Assembly: GCA_018665005.1 (NCBI GenBank)
Contig: JABJEE010000273.1
Span: 1-8,315 of the forward strand
Length of the DNA: 8,315 bases
Direction: 5' to 3'
DNA from: Flavobacteriales bacterium
GTDB lineage: Bacteria > Bacteroidota > Bacteroidia > Flavobacteriales_D > Crocinitomicaceae
Made by a program: the position numbers and the translations under genes. How positions within the stretch are numbered: the first letter of the stretch is position 1; each line of letters opens with the position of its first letter. Below, in pieces: positions 1-6,555 of the stretch. A model generated the notes under the pieces. It made no database searches, was not told the DNA's origin, and saw nothing but the letters and a program-made list of their open reading frames with translations.

Positions 1-396
1 CCATACAGTGAGAAAGAATGTATAAATCGCTCCGGCAAAAAACTTCGACAATAAAAAACTATTTCTACTAATCGGTTTTGTACCCATCATTCGAAGCGTA
101 CCCATGGCAGCTTCTCCAGAAACCAGGTCGCCTGTCACTAAAGCGACTAATAAAGGCACGTGTATGATTAACATTTGCAGAATGATAAAAGCAATTAGGT
201 TGCCATTTAAAATTAAACCATTAAAGCTCAGTGTTTGCTCAAATGAAGCGGTGACAAAAGAGATAAAACTCTCACCATCAGCTTTCATCGCTAAAAGTAT
301 GACTCCAATTAATACGGTTAAAGCAATAAAACCAATATAGCTTCTTGGCTTTGCCAATATTTTTATTAATTCGTTATATGTGTTTTTTAAAAGCAC
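1..396 (-). CDS. ABC-2 type transporter permease, N-terminal part (cut by left window edge)
   Basis: This is the membrane subunit of an ABC exporter. The reading frame is open from the left edge to 396 and gives the first 132 residues; the C-terminus lies outside the window. Residues about 19-37 form a hydrophobic first membrane helix after a short cytoplasmic head with basic residues. A polar loop (about 38-65) follows, then a second helix (about 66-88). Next comes the cytoplasmic coupling segment typical of ABC-2 permeases: D90, SGE at 93-95, GTLR at 99-102, P108, S110-R111 and K118. A third helix starts near 119. The frame upstream of the chosen start holds no ATG before a stop, so I use GTG at 396-394. 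It overlaps the TAG of the ATPase gene by one base (TAGTG), which suggests translational coupling. The next in-frame ATG (codon 37) would remove the first helix. The substrate cannot be told. Confidence 0.85.
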   Translation of the reverse strand, partial: MLLKNTYNELIKILAKPRSYIGFIALTVLIGVILLAMKADGESFISFVTASFEQTLSFNGLILNGNLIAFIILQMLIIHVPLLVALVTGDLVSGEAAMGTLRMMGTKPISRNSFLLSKFFAGAIYTFFLTVW

Positions 397-1313
397 TAAT
401 CCTCGTTTTGTATCATTTTAATAAAATAATCTTCAAGCTTTCTTTTATGCTCAATCCCTGAGATTTTGATTTTCTGATTCACCATGAAAGCGTTTATTTC
501 TGAAATCTCCTCTCGATTAATCTCAAATTCAATTTCAGAAGCAGTTACATTAAATTCAGATATATTGGAAAATTCTTTTGACATAACATCACAGAAACGT
601 TCTGGTTCTTCACATGAAAACTTCACCATCATTTGACTGCTATTCAAGAGTTCGTTGACATCACCTTCTATAATAGACTTTCCTTTGTTGATAATCACCA
701 TTCTATTCGCGATCATTTCTATTTCGGAAAGCTGATGTGACGATAAAATTACTGTTTTTCCCTGCTCTTTACTTAGCTTCAGAATAAGCTCTCGAATATC
801 TACTATACCTTGAGGATCTAATCCTGTTGTTGGCTCGTCTAAAATGATGAGGTCAGGGTTGTGCATCAATGCTTGGGCAATTCCCAAACGTTGTTTCATG
901 CCATGAGAATAGGTTTTGAATTTGGAATACTCTCTTCCCTTAAGACCTACAAAATGAATAATGTCTTCAATTTCGGATTTAGAAACCTGTCGACCTGATA
1001 TTCGGGCCATTATCTCAAGATTTTTAAATGCTGATAGGTATTTATAAAAATCTGGTTTTTCTATAATCGAACCAATGTTAGAAAGCACATCAAACCTGTT
1101 TTTCCGTAATGACTTTCCAAATATTTCTATTTGGCCGTCATCTGAGTCGATTAACGATAACATGCAACGAAGCGAGGTGCTCTTCCCTGCCCCGTTGGGT
1201 CCAAGAAAGCCAAAAACATCATTTTTATAAACAGAAAAAGAAACATCCTTAAGGGCTTTAAAATCCTTAAATGACTTTTTTAAATTCTTTACTGAAACAA
1301 CTATTTCTGACAT
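396..1313 (-). CDS. ABC transporter ATP-binding protein (BcrA/NatA-like exporter type)
   Basis: This is the cytoplasmic ATPase that drives the permease encoded directly downstream. It has 305 residues and all core motifs in order: Walker A GPNGAGKST at 38-46, signature SHGMKQR at 136-142, Walker B LIILDEP at 155-161, D-loop GLDP at 164-167 and switch histidine H192 in SSH. The Q-loop position carries glutamate (E85, in SIIEKPDFY) instead of glutamine; this is common in the bacitracin/lantibiotic-export-like ABC-2 ATPases and is not a defect. After about residue 215 there is a C-terminal extension of roughly 90 residues, as in that subfamily. The ATG at 1313-1311 starts right at the beta strand preceding the nucleotide-binding fold, and no better start is visible. 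It forms a two-gene operon with the permease and lies 85 bp from a divergent gene. Possible substrates (peptide, antibiotic, sodium, extracellular factor) cannot be distinguished from the sequence. Confidence 0.95.
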   Translation of the reverse strand: MSEIVVSVKNLKKSFKDFKALKDVSFSVYKNDVFGFLGPNGAGKSTSLRCMLSLIDSDDGQIEIFGKSLRKNRFDVLSNIGSIIEKPDFYKYLSAFKNLEIMARISGRQVSKSEIEDIIHFVGLKGREYSKFKTYSHGMKQRLGIAQALMHNPDLIILDEPTTGLDPQGIVDIRELILKLSKEQGKTVILSSHQLSEIEMIANRMVIINKGKSIIEGDVNELLNSSQMMVKFSCEEPERFCDVMSKEFSNISEFNVTASEIEFEINREEISEINAFMVNQKIKISGIEHKRKLEDYFIKMIQNED

Positions 1314-1398
1314 ACGAGTTAAACAATAAATACTTTAAAAAGTTCGAGGAAATGAACCAAACCATTTTGAAGGTGTATGCTCGTAAAAAATATATAAT

Positions 1399-3090
1399 AT
1401 GAAAAATTCAATCTTCTTAATTGTGATGCTATTGGCATCAAACGGTTTATTTGCAGATGACAAAAAAATCAGAAAAGCTTCACTTACCGAAGCAACGGTA
1501 TATACAAATGGTGTTCAGTTGCGATCTAAAGTTTATTATACGGCTACAACAGGGATAAATGAAATTGTAATTGAGGGCGTCAGCGGCAATATTGACCCCA
1601 AGACCATTCAAGTTAGCGCTACAGGAAAAGTTGTTATTCTTGATAGTAAATATAGCTTGTTCTATCCTAAACTCACCCAACAAGAAACAGTTGGAGAGGT
1701 AAAAAAGGTAAGGTTGCAAATCTTAAAATTAAAAGACTCCATCCTCTACTTGTCATATGACCTGAACGATATTCAAGATGAAATCAATGTATACAATCAA
1801 GCCAAAAACATATTAAAAAACAATGGTGTAATGAAAAGTCAAGGAAAAGTGAATGACTCCATCATGTTATTAAAAGAAGCACTAGAATTGTACACACAAA
1901 AAATGATTCAACTTAATAAAAAGCTTAGTGAGCTTCGAAAGGTCAAAAACAAAAAACAAGAAGTTGATAAGAAAATGAACGAACGATTGAATCGATTGAA
2001 AAATCATTTAAGCAGTATTGGAAACCAAAATACTAATAACCAACCCATACCAAGAATTACCGTGACACTATCAGCAAACGCTTCTACATCAGGCAATATC
2101 TCATTTTCCTACTTGGCATCCGGAGCAGGATGGAGTCCATTATATGATATTCGTAGTGAATCAAGTCAAGGGAAAATATTTATGAATTATAAAGCTGAAG
2201 TTTATCAGAACACAGGATTAGATTGGAAAAAAATAAAACTAAATATTTCTACAAACAATCCTTATGCAAATAAGACTAAGCCTGAATTGAACCCATGGTA
2301 CCTTAGCTATATCCAACACAAAAAAGAGTACAATAATGCGAAAATACAAAAAAGCAATAAGGACGTGTATAACCTAAATAGTTCTCCCGCAGAGGCCGCT
2401 TACAACAGAGGGTTTTATATGGACGATATGGAAGATGAAGAACCTGCCTTAAGTGCGAATCAATTTACCAACGTTGTACAGCAATTAATCTCAGCTGAAT
2501 TTAAAATTGACCTTCCCTACAACATTGCCTCAAATGGTCAAAAGCACATGGTTCTTGTTCAGAATTCAGAATTACAAACAAATTTCAAATACTATAGTGT
2601 TCCAAAAATGGATCAAAACGTTTACTTAGTCGCACAAATGCTAAAAGTGGATGAACTGCAACTCATTCCCTCAAAAGCAAACATCTTTTTTGATGGATCC
2701 TACATTGGAGAAACCTACATAGATCCAACGAATATGAATGACACCCTACATCTATCTTTAGGAAAGGATCCTAATATTCAAATCAAACGAAGATTACTTT
2801 CTTCGAAATGTAAAGAAAAAGTAATCGGAGATAAAGTAGAGAAATTGCTTGCCTACACTATTGAAGTGAAAAATTTAAAGTCAAGCAGCATAGAGTTAGT
2901 CATACAAGATCAAATTCCGATTACTACAAATACAGATATTGAAATTGATAAAATCAATATTGGCAAGGCCAAAAGAATCGAAAGATCAGGAATGATTGAA
3001 TGGGATATTAAACTCAAACCAAAAGAATCCAAAACATTTGATTTCGACTTTAGAATCAAATACGATAAATCGAAAAGAATCAACATTTAA
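1399..3090 (+). CDS. DUF4140/DUF4139 domain protein, mucoidy inhibitor MuiA family, exported
   Basis: This is a 563-residue exported protein of unknown biochemical function. Residues 1-19 form a signal peptide (one lysine, a hydrophobic core, likely cleavage after LFA). No lipobox is seen, so a soluble periplasmic protein is likely. Residues about 30-95 match the DUF4140 pattern (EATVYTNGVQL, then a GV(S) turn and IDPKTIQV). Residues about 97-205 are rich in Lys, Glu, Leu and Asn and predict a long helical coiled coil. Residues about 217-563 are the DUF4139 part, with the typical SYLASGAGWSPLYDIR at 237-252 and LDWKKIKLNIST at 274-285. They are split by a low-complexity linker (about 300-355) with an acidic patch DDMEDEE at 342-348. 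The family name comes from a mucoidy phenotype of an enterobacterial homologue; its mechanism is not established. The gene stands alone, divergent from the ABC operon, and ends in a strong terminator. No Shine-Dalgarno is visible. Confidence 0.88.
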   Translation: MKNSIFLIVMLLASNGLFADDKKIRKASLTEATVYTNGVQLRSKVYYTATTGINEIVIEGVSGNIDPKTIQVSATGKVVILDSKYSLFYPKLTQQETVGEVKKVRLQILKLKDSILYLSYDLNDIQDEINVYNQAKNILKNNGVMKSQGKVNDSIMLLKEALELYTQKMIQLNKKLSELRKVKNKKQEVDKKMNERLNRLKNHLSSIGNQNTNNQPIPRITVTLSANASTSGNISFSYLASGAGWSPLYDIRSESSQGKIFMNYKAEVYQNTGLDWKKIKLNISTNNPYANKTKPELNPWYLSYIQHKKEYNNAKIQKSNKDVYNLNSSPAEAAYNRGFYMDDMEDEEPALSANQFTNVVQQLISAEFKIDLPYNIASNGQKHMVLVQNSELQTNFKYYSVPKMDQNVYLVAQMLKVDELQLIPSKANIFFDGSYIGETYIDPTNMNDTLHLSLGKDPNIQIKRRLLSSKCKEKVIGDKVEKLLAYTIEVKNLKSSSIELVIQDQIPITTNTDIEIDKINIGKAKRIERSGMIEWDIKLKPKESKTFDFDFRIKYDKSKRINI

Positions 3091-3094
3091 ATAC

Positions 3095-3116
3095 AAAAGC
3101 CCTCCGGGGCTTTTTT
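3095..3116 (+). terminator. Intrinsic terminator after the DUF4139 gene
   Basis: A perfect 8-bp stem (AAAAGCCC at 3095-3102 pairing with GGGCTTTT at 3107-3114) closes on the tetraloop TCCG and runs into six T residues (3111-3116). C(UCCG)G belongs to the exceptionally stable UNCG tetraloop class. It starts 4 nt after the stop codon and separates this gene from the ispH unit. The A-rich left arm would allow partial function in the reverse direction, but no gene reads toward it from the right. Confidence 0.9.
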
Positions 3117-3154
3117 CATTTTGCATTTATTCCCTTTTAAACAAAAAGCTTTTC

Positions 3155-3162
3155 TAACTTTG
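3155..3162 (+). promoter_or_regulatory. Probable Bacteroidota -7 promoter element upstream of ispH
   Basis: TAACTTTG fits TAnnTTTG, the -7 element of the primary sigma factor of this phylum. It would place the transcript start near 3167-3170 and leave a leader of about 40 nt before ispH. No TTTG lies 19-21 bp upstream, so the -33 element is weak. A 10-bp palindrome, AAAAGCTTTT at 3145-3154, abuts the element; I cannot say whether it binds anything. Confidence 0.5.
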
Positions 3163-3207
3163 CGCTTTTATAAGAACAATAGCTTTTAATAAACTGTTTT
3201 AAAGCAG

Positions 3208-4419
3208 ATGAAACAATTCGACGTTCCGCCATTTTACCGTTCTTCACTCATTGGAGAGATAAAGAATAAAAGAAAGCTTGAAGACCCAAGAAAAAAAGAC
3301 TTTACCCCTACACAGGTGCAGGTCGGTGATCTGACTTTTTATATTGCTAGACACTTTGGTTTTTGTTATGGTGTTGAGAATGCAATAGAAAAGAGTTACA
3401 AGGCCATTAAAGACCATCCTGAAAAACGTATTTTCTTGCTGAGTCAAATGATTCACAATCCTGATGTAAATGAAGATTTAGAATCACATGGACTTAAATT
3501 TCTACAGGACACCTATGGGAAACAGCTCATTCCATTTGATGAATTAACATCTGATGACATTGTAATAATTCCAGCTTTCGGAACAACTGTCGAAATTGAA
3601 AACTTATTGAAAGAAAAAGGAATAGAAATTGATACTTATAATACGACCTGTCCATTTGTCGAAAAAGTATGGAATAGATCGGCAAAATTGAGCGAAACTT
3701 CGCATACCATAATTATCCACGGAAAAGCAAATCATGAAGAAACAAGAGCTACATTTTCTCATAGCTCACAAAATGCTCCATCATTAATTATCAAGGATAT
3801 TCATGAAGCCAAAATTTTGGGTGAAATAATATCAGGCAAGAGAAAAATGGAAGAATTTCATTCTCTCTTTAAGGGAAAGTACACCAAAGACTTTCACCCT
3901 GAAACTGATTTAATGAAGATTGGTGTTGTCAACCAAACCACAATGCTCGCCACAGAAACTCAAGAAATTACGGATTTTTTAAGAAAGGTGATGATTGAAG
4001 TTCATGGAGAAAGCACAATTAAAGAGCATATGGCAGATACCAGAGACACATTGTGTTACGCTACAAATGACAATCAATCTGCTACCTATGGACTTTTGGA
4101 CGAATCTATTGATCTTTCCATCGTTGTTGGAGGGTATAACAGCTCCAACACGACACATCTAGTCGAATTATTAGACGCAAAATTCAATACCTATTACATA
4201 AGAAATGAACAAGAGATTATAGATCATAATCAAATCTATTCTTATGATATTCACAATAAAAAAAGAAGCTTAAAACCTAATTTTCTACCCGCTAAAAAGA
4301 AAATAAACATTGCTATTACATCTGGTGCGTCATGCCCAGACAAATTAGTAGATGATGTTATTCACAAAATTATAAAGCTCAAAAATCTCGACTCAAATTC
4401 ACTAAAAATTATTTTATGA
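3208..4419 (+). CDS. ispH: 4-hydroxy-3-methylbut-2-enyl diphosphate reductase (IspH/LytB)
   Basis: This is the last enzyme of the MEP isoprenoid pathway: a cytoplasmic [4Fe-4S] enzyme that reduces HMBPP to IPP and DMAPP. It has 403 residues, longer than the roughly 315 of E. coli. About 40 residues precede the first cluster cysteine and there is extra sequence around 195-232. The cluster ligands are visible as C53 (HFGFCYGV), C148 (TTCPFV) and C283 (DTLCYAT). Other active-site positions are H83 (HNPDV), H176 and E178 (NHEETRAT, E178 equivalent to E. coli E126), T244-T245 (NQTTM) and S312-S313-N314 (NSSN). The motifs HNP, HEET, NQTTML and TSGAS resemble the plant/cyanobacterial-type enzymes, a form also found in Bacteroidota. 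A fourth conserved-region cysteine, C376, sits where E. coli has alanine. The ATG at 3208 keeps the typical N-terminal extension. The stop overlaps the next gene (ATGA), and ispH leads a three-gene run. Confidence 0.97.
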   Translation: MKQFDVPPFYRSSLIGEIKNKRKLEDPRKKDFTPTQVQVGDLTFYIARHFGFCYGVENAIEKSYKAIKDHPEKRIFLLSQMIHNPDVNEDLESHGLKFLQDTYGKQLIPFDELTSDDIVIIPAFGTTVEIENLLKEKGIEIDTYNTTCPFVEKVWNRSAKLSETSHTIIIHGKANHEETRATFSHSSQNAPSLIIKDIHEAKILGEIISGKRKMEEFHSLFKGKYTKDFHPETDLMKIGVVNQTTMLATETQEITDFLRKVMIEVHGESTIKEHMADTRDTLCYATNDNQSATYGLLDESIDLSIVVGGYNSSNTTHLVELLDAKFNTYYIRNEQEIIDHNQIYSYDIHNKKRSLKPNFLPAKKKINIAITSGASCPDKLVDDVIHKIIKLKNLDSNSLKIIL

Positions 4420-5669
4420 GCAAAGACCACAAAATGAAACCTGAAAGCCTAATGATGTCGTACGGCTTCAAACCTGAATTGTCAGAAGGTTCAATTAAAT
4501 CGCCCATTTTTCAAACTTCTACATTTGTTTTTAAGAACGCCCAAGAGGGGAAAGCTTTTTTCGAAGTAGCCTATGGTCTAAGGGAAAAAGAAAGTACTGA
4601 AGAAGTTGGACTCATCTACAGTCGAATAAACAATCCAGATCTTGAAATTCTTGAAACAAGATTAAAGTTGTGGGACAAGGCAGACGATTGTGCAGTATTT
4701 GAAAGCGGTATGGCCGCAATTTCTACTGTATTATTGGAATTCCTTAAACCAGGCGATGTATTGCTTTACAGCTCTCCAGTTTACGGTGGAACAGATCATT
4801 TTATAAATGATTTTTTAAATAAAATAGGTGTACATACCATTTCGTTCACACCCAATGATTCAAAAGAAGATATTTTAAAACGCTTGAAAAACTCAGGCCT
4901 CGCGAATAAGCTTTCAATGATCTTTATTGAAACACCTGCAAATCCTACTAATGCCCTAATCGATATCGAAATGTGCAAGTCAATCGCTGACCTTTACTCT
5001 ACAATGGACACAAAGGTTCATTTGGCTGTTGACAATACCTACATGGGACCATTATGGCAACACCCACTGGAACATGGCGCCGATTCTGTACTGTATTCAG
5101 CCACTAAATATATTGGTGGGCATAGTGATGTAATTGCAGGAGCATGTTGTGGATCAAATGAGGTAATAAGCAGGATAAAAGTTTTACGAACTTTTCTGGG
5201 AAATATGGCAGCCCCTCATACGGGTTGGTTGCTTATGCGTAGTTTGGAAACACTTAAAATACGCATGGAACAACAAGCAAGAAATGCACAAGAGGTGGCC
5301 GCATATTTAGATGGACATAAAAAAGTTGAAAAGGTGTATTATCTTGGTTTAATTAAAGAAAACACCAAAGAATATGAAATTTACCAAAAGCAATATGACT
5401 CCCCAGGAGCTATGCTCTCTTTTGATATTGTTGGTGGAGAAAAAGAAGCTTTTAAATTTATTGACTCCCTAAAATTAATAAAGTTGGCAGTGAGTTTAGG
5501 AGGTACAGAATCCTTGGTTGAACATCCTGCAACAATGACTCATGCTGGTGTTGAGCCAAATCACAGAAAAGAATTATCGATAACTGAAAAACTAGTTAGG
5601 ATTTCGGTTGGAGTTGAAAATTACGAGGACCTAATTTGGGATATCAATCAGGCCCTTGAAAAAGTTTAA
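4416..5669 (+). CDS. PLP-dependent Cys/Met metabolism enzyme, methionine gamma-lyase-like
   Basis: This is a 417-residue fold-type I PLP enzyme of the cystathionine gamma-synthase/lyase and methionine gamma-lyase family. Visible residues are Y68-R70 (YSR, reaching the neighbouring subunit's PLP phosphate), S97-G98-M99, Y123 (stacks on the PLP ring), D206 (pyridine nitrogen), the PLP lysine K231 in SATKYIGGH, and R395 (substrate carboxylate). The context AVSLGGTESLVEHPA (358-372), followed by TMTHAGVEP, resembles methionine gamma-lyases. Valine 359 replaces the glutamate of cystathionine gamma-lyases, while the cysteine seen in several methionine gamma-lyases is glycine (G125). There is an insertion of about 20 residues before YSR (about 46-65). 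The exact reaction is uncertain; a cystathionine gamma-synthase or O-acetylhomoserine sulfhydrylase role remains possible. The ATG overlaps the ispH stop as ATGA; codon 7 is an alternative ATG. The next gene starts after 2 nt. Confidence 0.9.
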   Translation: MSKDHKMKPESLMMSYGFKPELSEGSIKSPIFQTSTFVFKNAQEGKAFFEVAYGLREKESTEEVGLIYSRINNPDLEILETRLKLWDKADDCAVFESGMAAISTVLLEFLKPGDVLLYSSPVYGGTDHFINDFLNKIGVHTISFTPNDSKEDILKRLKNSGLANKLSMIFIETPANPTNALIDIEMCKSIADLYSTMDTKVHLAVDNTYMGPLWQHPLEHGADSVLYSATKYIGGHSDVIAGACCGSNEVISRIKVLRTFLGNMAAPHTGWLLMRSLETLKIRMEQQARNAQEVAAYLDGHKKVEKVYYLGLIKENTKEYEIYQKQYDSPGAMLSFDIVGGEKEAFKFIDSLKLIKLAVSLGGTESLVEHPATMTHAGVEPNHRKELSITEKLVRISVGVENYEDLIWDINQALEKV

Positions 5670-5671
5670 TT

Positions 5672-6220
5672 ATGAAAATTTACACTAAGAAAGGAGACGA
5701 AGGCAAAACAGGTCTTATTGGAGGAACTCGCGTATCCAAAAACGATTTAAAAATAAACGCTTACGGAACGGTTGATGAACTTAATGCATTTGTTGGTATG
5801 CTAAGAGATTCTATTGGAAACACGAAATATACCTCTCAATTAATTGAAATTCAGGATCGATTATTTACAGCGGGGTCATTATTGGCAGTTTCAGATTCAG
5901 GATCTTCAATGAAAATTCCAATGATCGAAAAAAACGACATTGTTGAATTAGAAGAATGGATCGATGAAATGGATACCAAACTTCCTGAAATGAAATCATT
6001 CGTCCTTCCTGGTGGTCATCAAACCGTATCTTATTGTCATATTACAAGAACCATTTGTAGACGAGCAGAACGCTGTATAGTAACCCTATCTGAACATACA
6101 GTTGTAGATCCTATTATTCTTGCTTACTTTAATAGACTAAGTGATTACTTATTTACTTTGGGAAGAAGTATGGCTCAGGAATTGAATATAAAGGAAACAC
6201 CTTGGAACCCAAAATTATAG
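5672..6220 (+). CDS. PduO/MMAB-type ATP:cob(I)alamin adenosyltransferase
   Basis: This 182-residue cytoplasmic enzyme transfers the 5'-deoxyadenosyl group of ATP to cob(I)alamin, making adenosylcobalamin; the family acts as a trimer. The N-terminal ATP-binding signature is intact: YTKKGDEGKTGLIGGTRVSK at 4-23, followed by AYGTVDELNAFVG at 30-42. The C-terminal signature is FVLPGG at 110-115, then R126, C129-R130-R131-A132-E133-R134, and FNRLSDYLF at 153-161. Its length is normal for the family. The segment after FVLPGG is HQTVSYCH rather than the usual small-residue run, a mild divergence. The start is fixed by the conserved YTKKGD motif two residues in. The gene lies 2 nt after the PLP enzyme gene, so it is very likely co-transcribed. 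A likely client is methylmalonyl-CoA mutase, which is not in this window. No Shine-Dalgarno is seen. Confidence 0.96.
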   Translation: MKIYTKKGDEGKTGLIGGTRVSKNDLKINAYGTVDELNAFVGMLRDSIGNTKYTSQLIEIQDRLFTAGSLLAVSDSGSSMKIPMIEKNDIVELEEWIDEMDTKLPEMKSFVLPGGHQTVSYCHITRTICRRAERCIVTLSEHTVVDPIILAYFNRLSDYLFTLGRSMAQELNIKETPWNPKL

Positions 6221-6228
6221 TTAAAGAA

Positions 6229-6254
6229 AAAAAACAGAACAAATTCTGATTTTT
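6229..6254 (+). terminator. Weak candidate terminator after the adenosyltransferase gene
   Basis: CAGAA (6235-6239) pairs with TTCTG (6244-6248) around a CAAA loop. It is flanked by an A-run on the left and a T-run on the right that can extend the stem past one A-A mismatch. It lies 14 nt after the stop of the three-gene unit and just before a new promoter, a sensible place, but the core stem is only 5 bp and low in GC. The upstream element of the next promoter begins directly after it. Confidence 0.35.
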
Positions 6255-6255
6255 A

Positions 6256-6286
6256 TTTGGATTATTTGAAATAAAGTATACTTTTG
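6256..6286 (+). promoter_or_regulatory. Bacteroidota-type promoter for the DUF2795-like gene and acpH
   Basis: TTTG at 6256-6259 is followed, after exactly 19 bp, by TACTTTTG at 6279-6286. Both elements and the spacing match the phylum's consensus TTTG-N19-21-TAnnTTTG. Transcription would start around 6290-6294, leaving a leader of about 20 nt before the ATG at 6313. This is the best promoter match in the window and implies that the small gene and acpH can be expressed separately from the ispH run. Confidence 0.75.
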
Positions 6287-6312
6287 CCGAATAATCAAAT
6301 AATGCTGTACCC

Positions 6313-6534
6313 ATGTATTGGACTTTAGAATTAGCCTCTTACCTTGAAGATGCGCCATGGCCGGCATCAAAGGATGAACTTATTGATTTCGCAATTCGTG
6401 CAGGTGCACCTATGGAGGTTGCAGAAAACCTTCAGGATCTTGAAGATGAGGGAGAAATTTATGAGAACATCGAAGAGATTTGGCCTGATTATCCATCAAG
6501 AGAAGACTTTCTCTTCAATGAAGATGAATACTAA
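6313..6534 (+). CDS. Small acidic DUF2795-like protein, function unknown
   Basis: This is a 73-residue soluble protein with no signal peptide or membrane segment. It has 22 acidic residues against 3 basic ones, so the predicted pI is very low. It resembles the short DUF2795 proteins widespread and well conserved in Bacteroidota: the start MYWTLELASYLEDAPWPA, a KDELIDFAIRAGAP helix region, and the ending IWPDYPSREDFLFNEDEY. I recall this family from its pattern and know of no established function; the compact helical shape recalls small regulatory or nucleic-acid-associated domains, but that is only a guess. The start at 6313 gives the conserved N-terminus. An ATG at 6302 is out of frame and reaches a stop after eight codons. 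The gene has its own promoter just upstream and is followed after 21 nt by acpH, so the two probably share a transcript. Confidence 0.85.
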   Translation: MYWTLELASYLEDAPWPASKDELIDFAIRAGAPMEVAENLQDLEDEGEIYENIEEIWPDYPSREDFLFNEDEY

Positions 6535-6544
6535 AAAATATCTT

Positions 6545-6550
6545 GGAGGA
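6545..6550 (+). promoter_or_regulatory. Shine-Dalgarno sequence of acpH
   Basis: GGAGGA ends 5 nt before the ATG at 6556 and fixes that start. Of the gene starts seen in this window it is the only one with a well-placed match to the anti-Shine-Dalgarno; the others have AT-rich leaders, as is usual in this phylum. A GAGGA before the permease GTG sits too close to its start to be a normal site. Confidence 0.75.
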
Positions 6551-6555
6551 AAGAA

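Noticed and set aside
104..340. Open frame of 78 codons on the plus strand
   Set aside because: It lies fully antisense to the permease gene, whose minus-strand translation shows clear membrane helices and ABC-2 motifs. The plus-strand product has no recognisable pattern.
1342..1357. Short inverted repeat GTTC-N8-GAAC in the divergent gap between the ABC operon and the DUF4139 gene
   Set aside because: A four-base arm is too short to call an operator without comparison to related genomes.
3182..3205. Possible hairpin (GCTTT / AAAGC) directly before the ispH start
   Set aside because: It has only 5 bp with a long AT-rich loop; such pairings are expected by chance in this composition, and no known riboswitch pattern is present.
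6302..6328. Eight-codon open frame (MLYPCIGL) starting in the leader of the DUF2795-like gene
   Set aside because: It overlaps the start of the real gene out of frame and lacks a ribosome-binding site. There is no run of regulatory codons or hairpin pair to suggest an attenuator peptide.
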